A stretch of DNA of 64,000 nucleotides from assembly GCF_900128945.1 (NCBI RefSeq), contig NZ_FQUD01000003.1:496001-560000 (forward strand), written 5' to 3'. The notes beneath the pieces were generated by a model, which did not search any database, was not told the DNA's origin, and was given only the letters and a program-made list of their open reading frames with translations. The DNA is from Chryseobacterium sp. OV279 (GTDB taxonomy: Bacteria > Bacteroidota > Bacteroidia > Flavobacteriales > Weeksellaceae). Every line of letters starts with the position of its first letter. The stretch's first letter is position 1. Positions 43,818 to 52,777 of the stretch are shown here, in pieces. The position numbers and the translations under genes are program-made.

Positions 43818-44562
43818 AAAAAGAATTATTCCATGTCTCGATATTAAAGACGGGACAACGGTAAAAGGGGTGAATTTTGAAGGCTTACGCAATGCGGGAG
43901 ATCCTATTGAACTCGCTGTAAAATATGAACAGGAAGGTGCTGATGAACTGGTTTTTCTGGATATTACAGCAACAGTGGAAGACCGGAAAACATTTGTGGG
44001 ACTGGTGAAAGATATTGCGGCACAACTGAGCATTCCGTTTACGGTTGGAGGCGGGATTTCTTCCATTGAAGATGTCAGAACACTTCTGGAAGCCGGCGCA
44101 GACAAGATCAGTATCAATTCTTCTGCTGTTAAAAATCCAAAACTCATTGAAGAATTATCTCAAGAATTTGGAAGCCAGTGTATTGTTGTAGCTATTGACA
44201 CGAGACTGACCAATGGATCAGATCTGGTGTATGTCAGAGGAGGAAAACTGGCTACAGACTTAAATACTGTAGCATGGGCGAAAGAAGCGGTATCTTTAGG
44301 TGCCGGTGAAATTCTCCTGACCTCAATGGATGGCGATGGAACTAAAAACGGCTTCGATATTCGTATTACAAAGCTGGTTTCCGAGGCGGTCAGTATTCCT
44401 GTAATTGCTTCCGGAGGAGCTGGAAATACAGATGATTTTGTTAAAGTGTTTAATGAGACAAAAGCTACAGGTGCATTGGCAGCCAGTATTTTCCACTTTA
44501 ATGAAGTGCCCATTCAAGAATTAAAAAAACAATTAAAAACTCAAAAAATTCCCGTACGATGA
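43810..44562 (+). CDS. hisF: Imidazole glycerol phosphate synthase, cyclase subunit
   Basis: A 250-aa TIM barrel. The start is set at ATG 43810 ([15 protein letters not shown]), 8 nt inside the hisA end; a TTG at 43804 gives only two more residues. Catalytic Asp residues lie in CLDIKDG and [13 protein letters not shown]. It uses ammonia from HisH to make imidazole glycerol phosphate and AICAR. It overlaps hisIE by 4 nt (ATGA). Confidence 0.95.
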   Translation: MLKKRIIPCLDIKDGTTVKGVNFEGLRNAGDPIELAVKYEQEGADELVFLDITATVEDRKTFVGLVKDIAAQLSIPFTVGGGISSIEDVRTLLEAGADKISINSSAVKNPKLIEELSQEFGSQCIVVAIDTRLTNGSDLVYVRGGKLATDLNTVAWAKEAVSLGAGEILLTSMDGDGTKNGFDIRITKLVSEAVSIPVIASGGAGNTDDFVKVFNETKATGALAASIFHFNEVPIQELKKQLKTQKIPVR

Positions 44563-45146
44563 AAATAGATTTTAATAAAGATAACGGCCTGGTTCCGGTG
44601 ATCATTCAGGACAGCAGAACCCAACAGGTATTGATGCTGGGCTATATGAATGAAGAGGCTTTTGAAAAAACAGAAAAGGAAGGCATTGTCACTTTTTTCA
44701 GCCGTTCCAAAAACAGACTCTGGACAAAAGGAGAAGAATCAGGGAATTTCCTGACTGTTAAAAATATCAGTATAGATTGTGATCAGGATACGATACTCAT
44801 TCAGGCGGTTCCGACGAATATGGTTTGTCATACCGGAAGCTTCAGTTGTTTTGGAGAAAAAGAATCCAAAGGGTTTCTGTATGAACTTGAAGCTAAAATA
44901 AGTGACAGAATAGACCGTAAGGCCGAAGATTCGTACACGTATTCGCTGTTTCAGAGAGGAATCAACAAGATGGCCCAGAAAGTAGGAGAAGAGGCTGTAG
45001 AGCTTGTTATTGAAGCTAAAGACAATAATGATGACCTTTTTAAAAATGAAGCGGCAGATTTGATGTATCACTTTCTGATTCTGCTTAAGGCAAAAGGGTT
45101 TTCTATAGAGGATATTGAGGAAATTCTTCAGAGTAGGGATAAATAA
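44559..45146 (+). CDS. hisIE: Bifunctional phosphoribosyl-AMP cyclohydrolase / phosphoribosyl-ATP pyrophosphatase
   Basis: A 195-aa fusion of HisI (residues about 1-105, [30 protein letters not shown], with the Cys/Asp metal site DCDQDT) and HisE (about 110-195, [25 protein letters not shown]). It catalyses steps 2 and 3. It is the last gene of the operon; with the preceding seven it completes the pathway from PRPP to histidine. Confidence 0.95.
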   Translation: MKIDFNKDNGLVPVIIQDSRTQQVLMLGYMNEEAFEKTEKEGIVTFFSRSKNRLWTKGEESGNFLTVKNISIDCDQDTILIQAVPTNMVCHTGSFSCFGEKESKGFLYELEAKISDRIDRKAEDSYTYSLFQRGINKMAQKVGEEAVELVIEAKDNNDDLFKNEAADLMYHFLILLKAKGFSIEDIEEILQSRDK

Positions 45147-45163
45147 ATTGAGAAGATTACATG

Positions 45164-45191
45164 AAAAAAGCAGGAAGAAATCCTTCCTGCT
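45164..45191 (-). terminator. Hairpin between hisIE and the first M28 peptidase gene
   Basis: AGCAGGAAG (45169-45177) pairs with CTTCCTGCT (45183-45191). The A run on the left gives a U tail for minus-strand transcripts, so it mainly ends the M28 gene transcript and may act weakly after hisIE. Confidence 0.6.
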
Positions 45192-45288
45192 ATATAATTT
45201 AGGCTGAGCCGTATTAAATTAATGATACAGTCTTATGCCTTCATACTTCAATAACTTCCTTCTTCCAGCTCCCAACTTCCTGACTTCT

Positions 45289-46476
45289 TTATCTTTCAAT
45301 CAAAATTTTTCTCACAGCTGTCTGACCATCAGCTTTTATCACACCGATGTATGCTCCGGCAGTCAGTCCTGAAATATTGACTGTTGTTTCATTATTCTTT
45401 TTTAAAAGGACTTTTCCGGACAGTTCTGTAATTTCAAAGCTGAAATCTTTACTGATTGTACGCGGAAGTTCAATATTGATGATGTCTTTAGAAGGATTAG
45501 GATAAATGGAAACCTCTTCAAGAGAATTGTTGGTAGCGGTCTCTTTGGTGCTCATAACGAGGGAGCTCGAGGATGTAGCAACGGCAAAATGCTGCAGCGC
45601 TCCAACGGTTGCTTTTCCTATTTTGAAAATATACACAGGATCTGTATTGGCAAATGTATCATTAGAGGTATGCGGATAAGTACTTCTTATTCTTTCAAAA
45701 AAACCGGTAATGATTTCGCCCTTTCTTTCAAAAGGAATGTAATCGGTGTCTTCTGCAGGATCTACAGCCGTTTGAAGAGGAGAGTATAGTGTCGTACAGT
45801 TTCTAAGCTGCTGGGTTACTGCCGCGGCTGCCGCATTATTACTGGTTGGTCCGGCCTGATCCTGGTCGCAATATACTGTATTGTTATTGTTGCCCATAAC
45901 ACCGCCTACCTGGTCAAGGTTGAATACCAGTTTGATGTCCAAAACGCGTACGCCATTCTGGTAGGCTACATTGTTCACGTAATGGGTACTGCCTCTCAAT
46001 CCCTGTTCCTCTCCGGAGAAATGGATGAATTTGATAGAATATTCAGTTGGAATATTTCTTAGGATCCTTGCTGCTTCTAAGATAATAGAAGTTCCGCTGC
46101 CGTTGTCATTGACGCCGGGACCGTTGATGCTGTCAAAATGCCCGCAAATAATAACGTATTTATTTGGGTAAAGCGTTCCTGTTTTGGTAATCACAAGATT
46201 CTTTGAACTGGTACTTCCGAAAGTAAAAGGATCTTCCACGATCTGGCTGGCCGAATATCCGAAAGCAGTGTATTTGTTTTTCAGCCAGGTTAATGCGTTG
46301 GCATTATTAGTGGAACCCGTGGTTTTGATTCCTAAGTTCGCAAACTGTTGTAAGTTCGTAGTAATATTCGTCTGTGAAACCAGATTGGCCCTGTCCTGAT
46401 AAGCCTGAATAAAGCTCTGAGCCTTGCCGCCGAATGTTGCTAAACAAACCGACAGAATAGTAATTGTTTTTTTCAT
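45289..46476 (-). CDS. Secreted M28 aminopeptidase-like protein with T9SS domain (copy 1)
   Basis: A 395-aa protein. The start is set at the ATG at 46476 (MKKTITILSVCLATFGGKAQ, a signal peptide); an upstream ATG at 46518 would add 14 non-signal residues. The M28 zinc site is complete: GHFDSINGPGVNDNGSG (His, Asp), HFSGEEQGLRGSTHY (Glu-Glu), FNLDQVGG (Asp) and SNDTFANTD preceded by HT (His). The C-terminus (VSIYPNPSKDIINIEL to ILIER) is a T9SS type A signal. It should be an extracellular amino- or carboxypeptidase. It is the 3'-most of three tandem paralogs on this strand. Confidence 0.87.
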   Translation of the reverse strand: MKKTITILSVCLATFGGKAQSFIQAYQDRANLVSQTNITTNLQQFANLGIKTTGSTNNANALTWLKNKYTAFGYSASQIVEDPFTFGSTSSKNLVITKTGTLYPNKYVIICGHFDSINGPGVNDNGSGTSIILEAARILRNIPTEYSIKFIHFSGEEQGLRGSTHYVNNVAYQNGVRVLDIKLVFNLDQVGGVMGNNNNTVYCDQDQAGPTSNNAAAAAVTQQLRNCTTLYSPLQTAVDPAEDTDYIPFERKGEIITGFFERIRSTYPHTSNDTFANTDPVYIFKIGKATVGALQHFAVATSSSSLVMSTKETATNNSLEEVSIYPNPSKDIINIELPRTISKDFSFEITELSGKVLLKKNNETTVNISGLTAGAYIGVIKADGQTAVRKILIER

Positions 46477-46560
46477 ATCAAATAATTTATGGTGTGGTGA
46501 TTGGTGATGAATGTACATACTAAAAAGTCCCGATAAAAAACCAGGACTTATAAGTTATAG

Positions 46561-47742
46561 TTATTTTTCAATAATAATCTTTCTGGTAACGCTGGAACCT
46601 TCTGCATTCACTGTACACAAATAAATTCCTTTCGCTAAACGTGAAATATTAAGCTGAGCCTGATTTTCTTCTTTCAGAAAAGACTGTCCCGACAAATCGG
46701 TAATTTCAACCGTGAAGTTTTTTGTGGTTGAATCAGGCAACTCAACCGTTAAAATATCTTTAGCCGGATTGGGATATATTTTTACAGCTTCTAATGACTT
46801 TACCGGTTTTTCTTTAGCTAGTGGAGCTGGTGCAGCAATAGATGCCGTTGCAAAATGCTGCATAGCGCCCACAGCCGCTTTTCCAACTTTAAATACATAT
46901 ACCGGATCTACATTGGCAAATGTATCATTGACCGTATGTTCATTATAACTTCTGGTGTATTCATAAAAACCTGTGATCACATATCCTTTCTGTTCAAAAG
47001 GCATATAATCTGAGGAATAGGCATTGGAAATACTGGTCTGAAGAGGAGAGTATAGGGTAGTACACGTTGCCAGTTGCTGCGTGATCGTATTGGAAGCCGC
47101 GTTGTTTCCTGACTGTCCTCCCGTATCTTTTTCACAGATGATTTTATTGTTCACGTTGCCTATCTTACCACCTACCTGATCAAGATTGAATACCACCTTG
47201 ATATCTAGCTTTTTCACGCCGTTTTGGTACGCGATATTATTGGCGTAATTGGAGCTTCCATACAAGCCCTGTTCTTCTCCGGAGAAATGAATAAACTTGA
47301 TGGAATATTCCGTAGGCACATCTTTTAGAATTCTCGCCACCTCCAGGATAACCGAAGTTCCGCTGCCATTATCACTGGTACCGGGACCTGTGATGGTATC
47401 ATAATGCCCGCAGATAATCACAAATTTATCCGGGTAAAGTGTTCCCGTTTTGGTAATGACCAGATTTTTTGAGCTTGTGCTTCCAAAAGTGAAAGGGTTT
47501 TCTACAATCTGGCTGGCAGAGTATCCGAAAGACGTATACTTGTTTTTGATCCAGGTAAGAGTATTGGCATTATTCACCGATCCTGTGGTCTTGATCCCTA
47601 AATTGGAGAATTCCTGAAGATTGTTGGTGATGTTGGTTTGGGAAACCAGATCGGCTCTGTTTTTGTAAGTCTGAATCAGGGTTTGGGCACCGAGGCTCCC
47701 CACCGCTAATGCAGTACATAAAAATGGTGTTAGTTTTTTCAT
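46561..47742 (-). CDS. Secreted M28 aminopeptidase-like protein with T9SS domain (copy 2)
   Basis: A 393-aa paralog of its neighbours. The signal peptide ends SLGAQ. Metal ligands are kept: GHYDTITGPGTSDNGSG, HFSGEEQGLYGSSNY, FNLDQVGG and EHTVNDTFANVD. The C-terminal T9SS domain starts near VKIYPNPAKDILTVEL and ends IIIEK. The gap to copy 3 is 34 bp and to copy 1 is 84 bp. Long blocks are nearly identical to both neighbours, showing tandem duplication. Confidence 0.87.
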   Translation of the reverse strand: MKKLTPFLCTALAVGSLGAQTLIQTYKNRADLVSQTNITNNLQEFSNLGIKTTGSVNNANTLTWIKNKYTSFGYSASQIVENPFTFGSTSSKNLVITKTGTLYPDKFVIICGHYDTITGPGTSDNGSGTSVILEVARILKDVPTEYSIKFIHFSGEEQGLYGSSNYANNIAYQNGVKKLDIKVVFNLDQVGGKIGNVNNKIICEKDTGGQSGNNAASNTITQQLATCTTLYSPLQTSISNAYSSDYMPFEQKGYVITGFYEYTRSYNEHTVNDTFANVDPVYVFKVGKAAVGAMQHFATASIAAPAPLAKEKPVKSLEAVKIYPNPAKDILTVELPDSTTKNFTVEITDLSGQSFLKEENQAQLNISRLAKGIYLCTVNAEGSSVTRKIIIEK

Positions 47743-47776
47743 ATTAAATTATATTTTGGATTTGGTGTGGTTTTCT

Positions 47777-48952
47777 TTATTTTTCAATAATGATCTTTCT
47801 AGATACACTGCTCTGATCAGATTTTACAGTCACGATATACGTTCCGTTGGTGAGACTGGAAGTATTCAGTTTCTTTTCGTTTTCTGTATTTAAAATCAAT
47901 CGTCCGTTCATATCGCTGATTTCTACCTTGAAGTCTTTGTGATCCTTCGGAAGTTCAATATGAAGAACATCATTCGCCGGATTAGGATAAATTTTAATGG
48001 ATTCCAATGAATTTTCAGCCTGAACATCATCTGTAGCTAAAGTAGTAGCTGAAGCCACTGCAAAGTGCTGTAATGCTCCCAGAGCGGCTTTCCCTGCATT
48101 GAAAACATATACGGGATCTACATTGGCAAATGTATCATTGGGAGTGTGCTCGTTATTACTTCTTGTCGTTTCATAAAAGCCGGTAATAATGTCTCCCTTA
48201 TTTTCAAATGGCACATAATCTGAATTGTATGCATAGGACATCGTAGGCTGAAGCGGGGAGTAAAGAGTGGTACAGTTAGCCAGCTGTTGGGTCATAGCTA
48301 ATGAAGCTGCATTGTTTCCGGACTGACCATTCTGATCGCTTTCACAGTTGATATTCGTGTTCGCATTCCCTATTTTTCCGCCTACCTGATCGATGTTGAA
48401 AACAACTTTCAGGGTGAGCTGTCGTGCGTTATTCTGAAAAACAACGTTGTTTACGTAATGGGAGCTTCCCAGATACCCCTGTTCCTCTCCGGAAAAGTGA
48501 ATAAATTTGATGGAATATTCTGTAGGTACATCTTTTAAAATCCTTGCCGCTTCAAGCAAAATAGAGGTTCCGCTGCCATTATCACTTACTCCTGGCCCGT
48601 TTACAGTATCGTAATGACCACAAATGATCACATAGGTATTAGGGTAGACGGTTCCTGTTTTGGTGATGATTAAATTTTTGGAAGTGTTGCCTCCATAGGT
48701 GAAGCTGTCTTCCGTGATCTGACTTGCGCTGTATCCATAGGCTTGGTATTTTGCTTTAAGCCATTCCAGAGCATTGGTGTTCTCCGGAGAACCCGTAGTT
48801 TTGATGCCGAGATTTCCAAAACCCTGAAGGTTGGTTGTAATATTGGCTTGAGATACTTTATCAACCCTGGTTTGATAAGCCTGTATAAAATTCTGGCCCT
48901 GAAGACTATAAGCTGATAAAGAAAGGAGTAAAACAGTCGTTATTTTTTTCAC
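47777..48952 (-). CDS. Secreted M28 aminopeptidase-like protein with T9SS domain (copy 3)
   Basis: A 391-aa paralog, first of the three in the direction of transcription. The signal peptide MKKITTVLLLSLSAYSLQGQ is followed by the M28 domain with GHYDTVNGPGVSDNGSG, HFSGEEQGYLGSSHY, FNIDQVGG and EHTPNDTFANVD, and the T9SS end (IKIYPNPANDVLHIEL to IIIEK). All catalytic ligands are intact. It probably leads a three-gene unit, with the promoter in the AT-rich 48953-49140 stretch. Confidence 0.87.
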   Translation of the reverse strand: MKKITTVLLLSLSAYSLQGQNFIQAYQTRVDKVSQANITTNLQGFGNLGIKTTGSPENTNALEWLKAKYQAYGYSASQITEDSFTYGGNTSKNLIITKTGTVYPNTYVIICGHYDTVNGPGVSDNGSGTSILLEAARILKDVPTEYSIKFIHFSGEEQGYLGSSHYVNNVVFQNNARQLTLKVVFNIDQVGGKIGNANTNINCESDQNGQSGNNAASLAMTQQLANCTTLYSPLQPTMSYAYNSDYVPFENKGDIITGFYETTRSNNEHTPNDTFANVDPVYVFNAGKAALGALQHFAVASATTLATDDVQAENSLESIKIYPNPANDVLHIELPKDHKDFKVEISDMNGRLILNTENEKKLNTSSLTNGTYIVTVKSDQSSVSRKIIIEK

Positions 48953-49142
48953 TTTTCACTAAAGTTTTAAAGATTTAATAATTCAACAAATGTAGATAAT
49001 AAAAACCAATTTTATTTTATGCAAAAAAGAAAATTCACTTATATAACTGTATTTTTTTCGATAGATTTAAAGTGATGAAATTTAATCTATTATATGTGTT
49101 TTTTAATGAAAAATAATAATTAGCATTACTGAAAACAAAAAA

Positions 49143-49165
49143 AATCCCGAGCATAGCCCGGGATT
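49143..49165 (-). terminator. Terminator of rpmI-rplT
   Basis: AATCCCGAGC (49143-49152) pairs with GCCCGGGATT (49156-49165) with one mismatch. The A run on the left gives the U tail on the minus transcript. Confidence 0.8.
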
Positions 49166-49189
49166 ATATTGATAACAAAAAATTCTACA

Positions 49190-49534
49190 TTATTTTACTT
49201 GATCTACAACTGCTTTGAAAGCTTCAGGGTGATTCATTGCTAAATCAGCTAAAACTTTTCTGTTAAGCTCAACGTTGTTCTTTTTAAGAGCTCCCATAAA
49301 TTGAGAGTAAGACATTCCATGCTCTCTGGCACCCGCGTTGATACGAGTAATCCAAAGTGATCTGAAGTTTCTCTTTTTCTCTTTTCTTCCACGGTAAGCA
49401 TATTGCATTGCTTTTTCTACCGCGTTTTTAGCTACAGTCCAAACGTTCTTTCTTCTACCGAAAAAACCTTTAGCTTGCTTAATAATTTTCTTTCTGCGAG
49501 CTCTTGAAGCTACTGCATTTACTGATCTTGGCAT
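49190..49534 (-). CDS. rplT: 50S ribosomal protein L20
   Basis: A 114-aa L20 with the typical basic N-terminus ([20 protein letters not shown]), [20 protein letters not shown] and [21 protein letters not shown]20 binds 23S rRNA early in assembly and in many bacteria represses its own operon. It lies downstream of rpmI with a 121-bp gap, and a terminator follows. Confidence 0.97.
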   Translation of the reverse strand: MPRSVNAVASRARRKKIIKQAKGFFGRRKNVWTVAKNAVEKAMQYAYRGRKEKKRNFRSLWITRINAGAREHGMSYSQFMGALKKNNVELNRKVLADLAMNHPEAFKAVVDQVK

Positions 49535-49655
49535 AATTTAAATTGTTTTTTTGAAATGTGCGGCAATTGTTTCATTACTCTTAGTGGCTCCATTTCAGGG
49601 TTAAATTGTTGAATTTGTTTTGAATTCTTATAAACCGAATATAGATTTATAAAAA

Positions 49656-49853
49656 CTACTTAATTGCTAATTGACGTAGAACGCTTTTTGTATCCACAGC
49701 GGCAACATAAGAAGTCTGCGTAAGATTTCTCTTCTGCTTAGTTTCTTTCTTAGTTAAGATGTGGCTTTTGAAAGCATTTTTTCTTTTAATCTTCCCAGTT
49801 CCGGTAAGTTTAAAACGCTTTTTAGCACCTGATTTCGTTTTTAATTTTGGCAT
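49656..49853 (-). CDS. rpmI: 50S ribosomal protein L35
   Basis: A 65-aa L35: [20 protein letters not shown] and [20 protein letters not shown] match the family over the full length. It is normally cotranscribed behind infC; here infC is 2.36 kb upstream with two other genes and three terminators between, so a separate promoter is needed (see 49929-49955). Confidence 0.97.
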   Translation of the reverse strand: MPKLKTKSGAKKRFKLTGTGKIKRKNAFKSHILTKKETKQKRNLTQTSYVAAVDTKSVLRQLAIK

Positions 49854-49928
49854 TGTTCTGCTTTTTTATTGTTTTGTTATCAATATCTTGTCCTTGATTC
49901 CTTTGTAATACTCAGGAATTACAGTTGG

Positions 49929-49955
49929 CAAAGATACAAAAAAAATTAATCCAAA
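49929..49955 (-). promoter_or_regulatory. Candidate promoter of rpmI-rplT
   Basis: On the minus strand TTTG (49955-49952) and TATCTTTG (49936-49929) are seen, 76 nt upstream of rpmI. The -7 box is perfect (TAnnTTTG). The 15-nt spacer is shorter than the usual 18-21, so the -33 choice is uncertain. Confidence 0.5.
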
Positions 49956-49989
49956 CTTTCATTATCTGTGATTTTATCAGAGATATGAA

Positions 49990-50016
49990 AAAGCCGCCTC
50001 TTGTGAGAAACGGCTG
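49990..50016 (-). terminator. Terminator of the lectin lipoprotein gene
   Basis: AGCCG (49992-49996) pairs with CGGCT (50011-50015), extended by an inner CTC/GAG. The A run on the left serves as U tail on the minus strand. It lies about 20 bp after the lipoprotein stop. Confidence 0.6.
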
Positions 50017-50034
50017 TGAGTAAAAAATTAAGGT

Positions 50035-50607
50035 TTATAAGAAGTCTTCAACGATGATGTCGTTTCTTTCTTCATTATTTCCACCTAAAATAACTTTAAT
50101 TCTGAATCCTGATTCAATTGCTGCTCCTGTTCTTGAATAGAGCTGAAGCTTAACATGCGGATTAGCAACATGATAATTAACTGCCGTATTGGAGCTCCAA
50201 AGAGGATTTCCGTCCCTGTAAATAACCATATTTCCATCGTTTTGTACAATAAGCCTTGGAGTACCTGAGCTTCTGTATGTATTGGAGTGCCAGATTACAT
50301 CATTAAGCCCTGGCCTTTCTCTGTATAATACCAGATTATTATCCGTCTGCATAATGAATCGGTAAGTACTGCCGTTATATTCCATGCTGATGGATTGTCC
50401 CGCTTCCAATACCTGAGGATGATTGGTGCTTTCCTTTAAAAGCTTGTAACGGTTGAGATCCAGAATACCACGGGATGTATTGCTTTTATCAAGAGTAGTA
50501 TGCTTTTCAGCTTGTACATTCATATTCGTGCTATCAAGAACATCATCCTGAGCACAAGATGCAAGAAGCACCGGAAGACTTAATAAAGTCAGTAATTTAA
50601 TTTTCAT
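50035..50607 (-). CDS. Bulb-type (mannose-binding) lectin domain lipoprotein
   Basis: A 190-aa lipoprotein (lipobox LLASC, Cys at about 17). Residues about 65-150 hold a bulb-type lectin-like domain with two copies of the Q-x-D-x-N-x-V-x-Y sugar motif: QTDNNLVLY and QNDGNMVIY, each followed by a WxSNT turn (VIWHSNT, PLWSSNT). Such domains bind mannose-type sugars in plant lectins and occur in bacterial lectin-like bacteriocins. Here one domain sits on the cell surface or periplasmic face; its role (glycan binding or adhesion) is inferred. It lies between rpmI and an alpha/beta hydrolase gene within what is usually the infC-rpmI junction. Confidence 0.78.
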   Translation of the reverse strand: MKIKLLTLLSLPVLLASCAQDDVLDSTNMNVQAEKHTTLDKSNTSRGILDLNRYKLLKESTNHPQVLEAGQSISMEYNGSTYRFIMQTDNNLVLYRERPGLNDVIWHSNTYRSSGTPRLIVQNDGNMVIYRDGNPLWSSNTAVNYHVANPHVKLQLYSRTGAAIESGFRIKVILGGNNEERNDIIVEDFL

Positions 50608-50743
50608 TAGTATAATTTAACGCTGCAAATATAGAAAATACAATATTAAATCACAAATACGAGATTAAGTTAATTGCAATAAAGTGTTTATTGATGGTAG
50701 TTAACGATTGTAATTAAGACACCTTTAAGTGTAATTAAATAAA

Positions 50744-50771
50744 AAACCGCCATTGTTTTAAATGACGGTTT
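50744..50771 (-). terminator. Terminator of the alpha/beta hydrolase gene
   Basis: AAACCGCCATT (50744-50754) pairs with AATGACGGTTT (50761-50771) with one mismatch. The A run on the left gives the U tail. Confidence 0.75.
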
Positions 50772-50794
50772 CAAAAATTTATAGTACAAATTTA

Positions 50795-51616
50795 TTATGA
50801 CTGAAAAAATGATAATAAATCTTTATTGATTGTTTCTGCTTCTGTCGTAGGCATTCCATGAGGAAAACCTGGATAAGAAATTAATTTTCCGTTTTTAAGA
50901 AGGGTAGCGGCCACTTTGCCGGTAGTTTCAAAAGGAACAATTTGGTCATCTTCACCGTGCAATACCAAGACAGGAACATCAGTATTTTTAAGATCTTCTG
51001 TAAAATCGGTTTCAGAAAAAGCTTTTACACAGTCATAATGAGCTTTGATAGACCCCATCATTCCCTGTCTCCACCAGTTTCTCTGGATGCCTTCGGAAAC
51101 TTTAGCACCTTCTCTGTTGTATCCGTAAAAAGGGAAAGTAAGATCAATATAGAATTGTTGTCTGTGATGGGCCGTATTGTTACGGATATCATCGAAAACA
51201 GAAATAGGGACACCATTCGGGTTGTTTTCGTTTTGAACCATAATTGGAGTCACGGCACTTATTAAAACAGCTTTTGCCACTCTTCCTTTTCCGTGTTGTG
51301 CTACATATCGGATCACTTCACCACCTCCTGTAGAATGTCCTACGTGAATGACATCGGTAAGGTTTAATGCGGTTACAATTTCGTCAACATCTGATGCGTA
51401 CGTATCCATATCATGTCCTTCAGGAGTCTGTTCAGACCTTCCGTGGCCTCTTCTGTCGTGGGCAATTACTCTGTAGCCCTTTTCTAAAAAGAATAACATC
51501 TGCGCATCCCAGTCATCACTGGATAATGGCCATCCGTGATGGAAAAATACAGGTTGTCCTTTTCCCCAGTCTTTGTAATAGATTTCCGTTCCGTCTTTTA
51601 ATGTAAGTGTGCTCAT
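50795..51616 (-). CDS. Alpha/beta hydrolase (non-haem chloroperoxidase-like)
   Basis: A 273-aa hydrolase. Seen: HHGWPLSSDDWDAQM (oxyanion loop), IAHDRRGHGRSEQ, the nucleophile elbow VIHVGHSTGGGEVIRY (Ser), the acid DVPVLVLHGEDDQIVPFE, and His in YPGFPHGMPTTEAE. The pattern fits cofactor-free haloperoxidases and arylesterases, whose true substrates are usually esters. TACATTTG on the minus strand (51683-51676) is a likely -7 box. The gene has its own terminator, so it is a self-contained unit placed downstream of infC. Confidence 0.88.
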   Translation of the reverse strand: MSTLTLKDGTEIYYKDWGKGQPVFFHHGWPLSSDDWDAQMLFFLEKGYRVIAHDRRGHGRSEQTPEGHDMDTYASDVDEIVTALNLTDVIHVGHSTGGGEVIRYVAQHGKGRVAKAVLISAVTPIMVQNENNPNGVPISVFDDIRNNTAHHRQQFYIDLTFPFYGYNREGAKVSEGIQRNWWRQGMMGSIKAHYDCVKAFSETDFTEDLKNTDVPVLVLHGEDDQIVPFETTGKVAATLLKNGKLISYPGFPHGMPTTEAETINKDLLSFFQS

Positions 51617-51619
51617 TGT

Positions 51620-52157
51620 TTTCCTGTTTAAGTTATTAATATTATAATAAATAATGTTGTTTGTTAATTACTATGCAAATGTATACTTATATCTTTCATT
51701 GGATATTGATATAGGATAATATTTAATGATAATTTAAAATTCTGAACTTAGTTTTTTACGGGAAGCTGAACGCTTTCAAAATCCTTCGGTTTTTTATCAA
51801 ACCTTTGAAAATGAAAATCAGTTTTTCAGCGTATTGTACTCTTTAGATATCATTTTTTATTCCAAAAAGAACTTGTTGCTGATTTTTATTGGTGAATGAA
51901 ATGTTGCTTAGTTAAATCAATGCAAATGATCTATGCGTGAATTTCTAAAAATAGTCTACATCAAAGATCCAAATTTTGCAATTTTTTAACCGTGTCAAGG
52001 TTCAAAACCTTGACACGGTTAAGGGCCTGAATAAATCGATATAATTGATTTACTCTTTGCATCCTTCAAAATATTCATTGTCAAGATCAGACTTTGCGTT
52101 AAAAAAATAAGCCCGCTCTTTTATCATTAAAGGAAACTAGGAATCTATAAAAAATAA
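51620..52157. other. Long intergenic region between infC and the hydrolase gene
   Basis: About 540 bp without a credible frame. It contains the -7 box of the hydrolase gene, palindromic element copy 2 (51986-52022) and otherwise AT-rich sequence. The length is unusual for this position, since rpmI commonly follows infC closely. Confidence 0.4.
51986..52022. repeat. Palindromic intergenic element (GTCAAGGTT family), copy 2
   Basis: A perfect 17-bp inverted repeat (51986-52002 with 52006-52022, loop CAA), TTAACCGTGTCAAGGTT and its complement. It shares the core GTCAAGGTT/AACCTTGAC with copy 1 at 35279-35313, while outer stem bases differ but remain paired, which suggests selection for the hairpin. 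Confidence 0.75.
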
Positions 52158-52183
52158 AAAACCTCAAATTTCTTTGAGGTTTT
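52158..52183 (-). terminator. Terminator directly after infC
   Basis: AAAACCTCAAA (52158-52168) pairs perfectly with TTTGAGGTTTT (52173-52183). It lies 34 bp after the infC stop on the minus strand, cutting infC off from rpmI-rplT. Confidence 0.85.
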
Positions 52184-52216
52184 ATATATAGGAAACAGAC
52201 ATTCCGTCTGTTAAAA

Positions 52217-52777
52217 CTATTTAGCTGGTTTTTTAGGACTCATCATCATGATCATTCTCTTTCCTTCAAGCTTAGGCAGCTGATCTACTTTTCCAACGTG
52301 CTCCAGTTCCTGAGCAAGTTTTAGAAGCAAAATTTCTCCCTGGTCTTTAAAGATAATTGAACGTCCCTTAAAAAATACGTAGGTTTTCAATTTTGACCCT
52401 TCTTCAAGGAATTTCTCAGCATGTTTCTTCTTAAATTCATAATCATGATCATCTGTCTGAGGTCCGAAACGGATCTCCTTGACAACCACTTTTATTTGCT
52501 TAGCTTTTAGTTCCTTCTGCTTTTTCTTTTGCTCGTATAAAAACTTTTTATAGTCTAATATCCTTGCAATGAAAGGTTCAGCCTTATCCGAAATTACTAC
52601 TAAATCCAATTCTTGTTCCGTAGCAAGTTGTCTTGCTTTGTCGATTGGAAAAATTCCCGGCTCTACGTTATCGCCCACTAAACGAAGCTCTCTCACACGA
52701 ATTTTATCGTTGATCAAGTGTAAGTCCTCCTGTACAGGACGTCTCTGTGGGCCCCTGTTGTTAAATCTTTGTGCTAT
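52217..52777 (-). CDS. infC: Translation initiation factor IF-3 (non-canonical AUA start)
   Basis: A 186-aa IF-3. The N-domain starts [20 protein letters not shown], and the linker and C-domain have [20 protein letters not shown] and [20 protein letters not shown]. No ATG, GTG or good TTG sits at the expected start: a TTG at 52717 would cut off the N-terminal tail. The frame continues upstream as [15 protein letters not shown] to an ATA at 52775-52777, with a stop at 52790-52792. AUA/AUU starts are known for infC, where IF-3 rejects its own mRNA start and so autoregulates. ATA is therefore chosen. thrS lies 114 bp upstream. Confidence 0.85.
   Translation of the reverse strand: MAQRFNNRGPQRRPVQEDLHLINDKIRVRELRLVGDNVEPGIFPIDKARQLATEQELDLVVISDKAEPFIARILDYKKFLYEQKKKQKELKAKQIKVVVKEIRFGPQTDDHDYEFKKKHAEKFLEEGSKLKTYVFFKGRSIIFKDQGEILLLKLAQELEHVGKVDQLPKLEGKRMIMMMSPKKPAK

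Noticed and set aside
45200..45288. C/T-rich tract with ACTTCC-type units before the M28 gene end
   Set aside because: It looks like low-complexity intergenic sequence; the copies are too degenerate to call a repeat array.
52715..52717. TTG as IF-3 start
   Set aside because: It falls inside conserved sequence (HLINDKIRV) and removes a basic tail that is open in frame up to ATA 52777.
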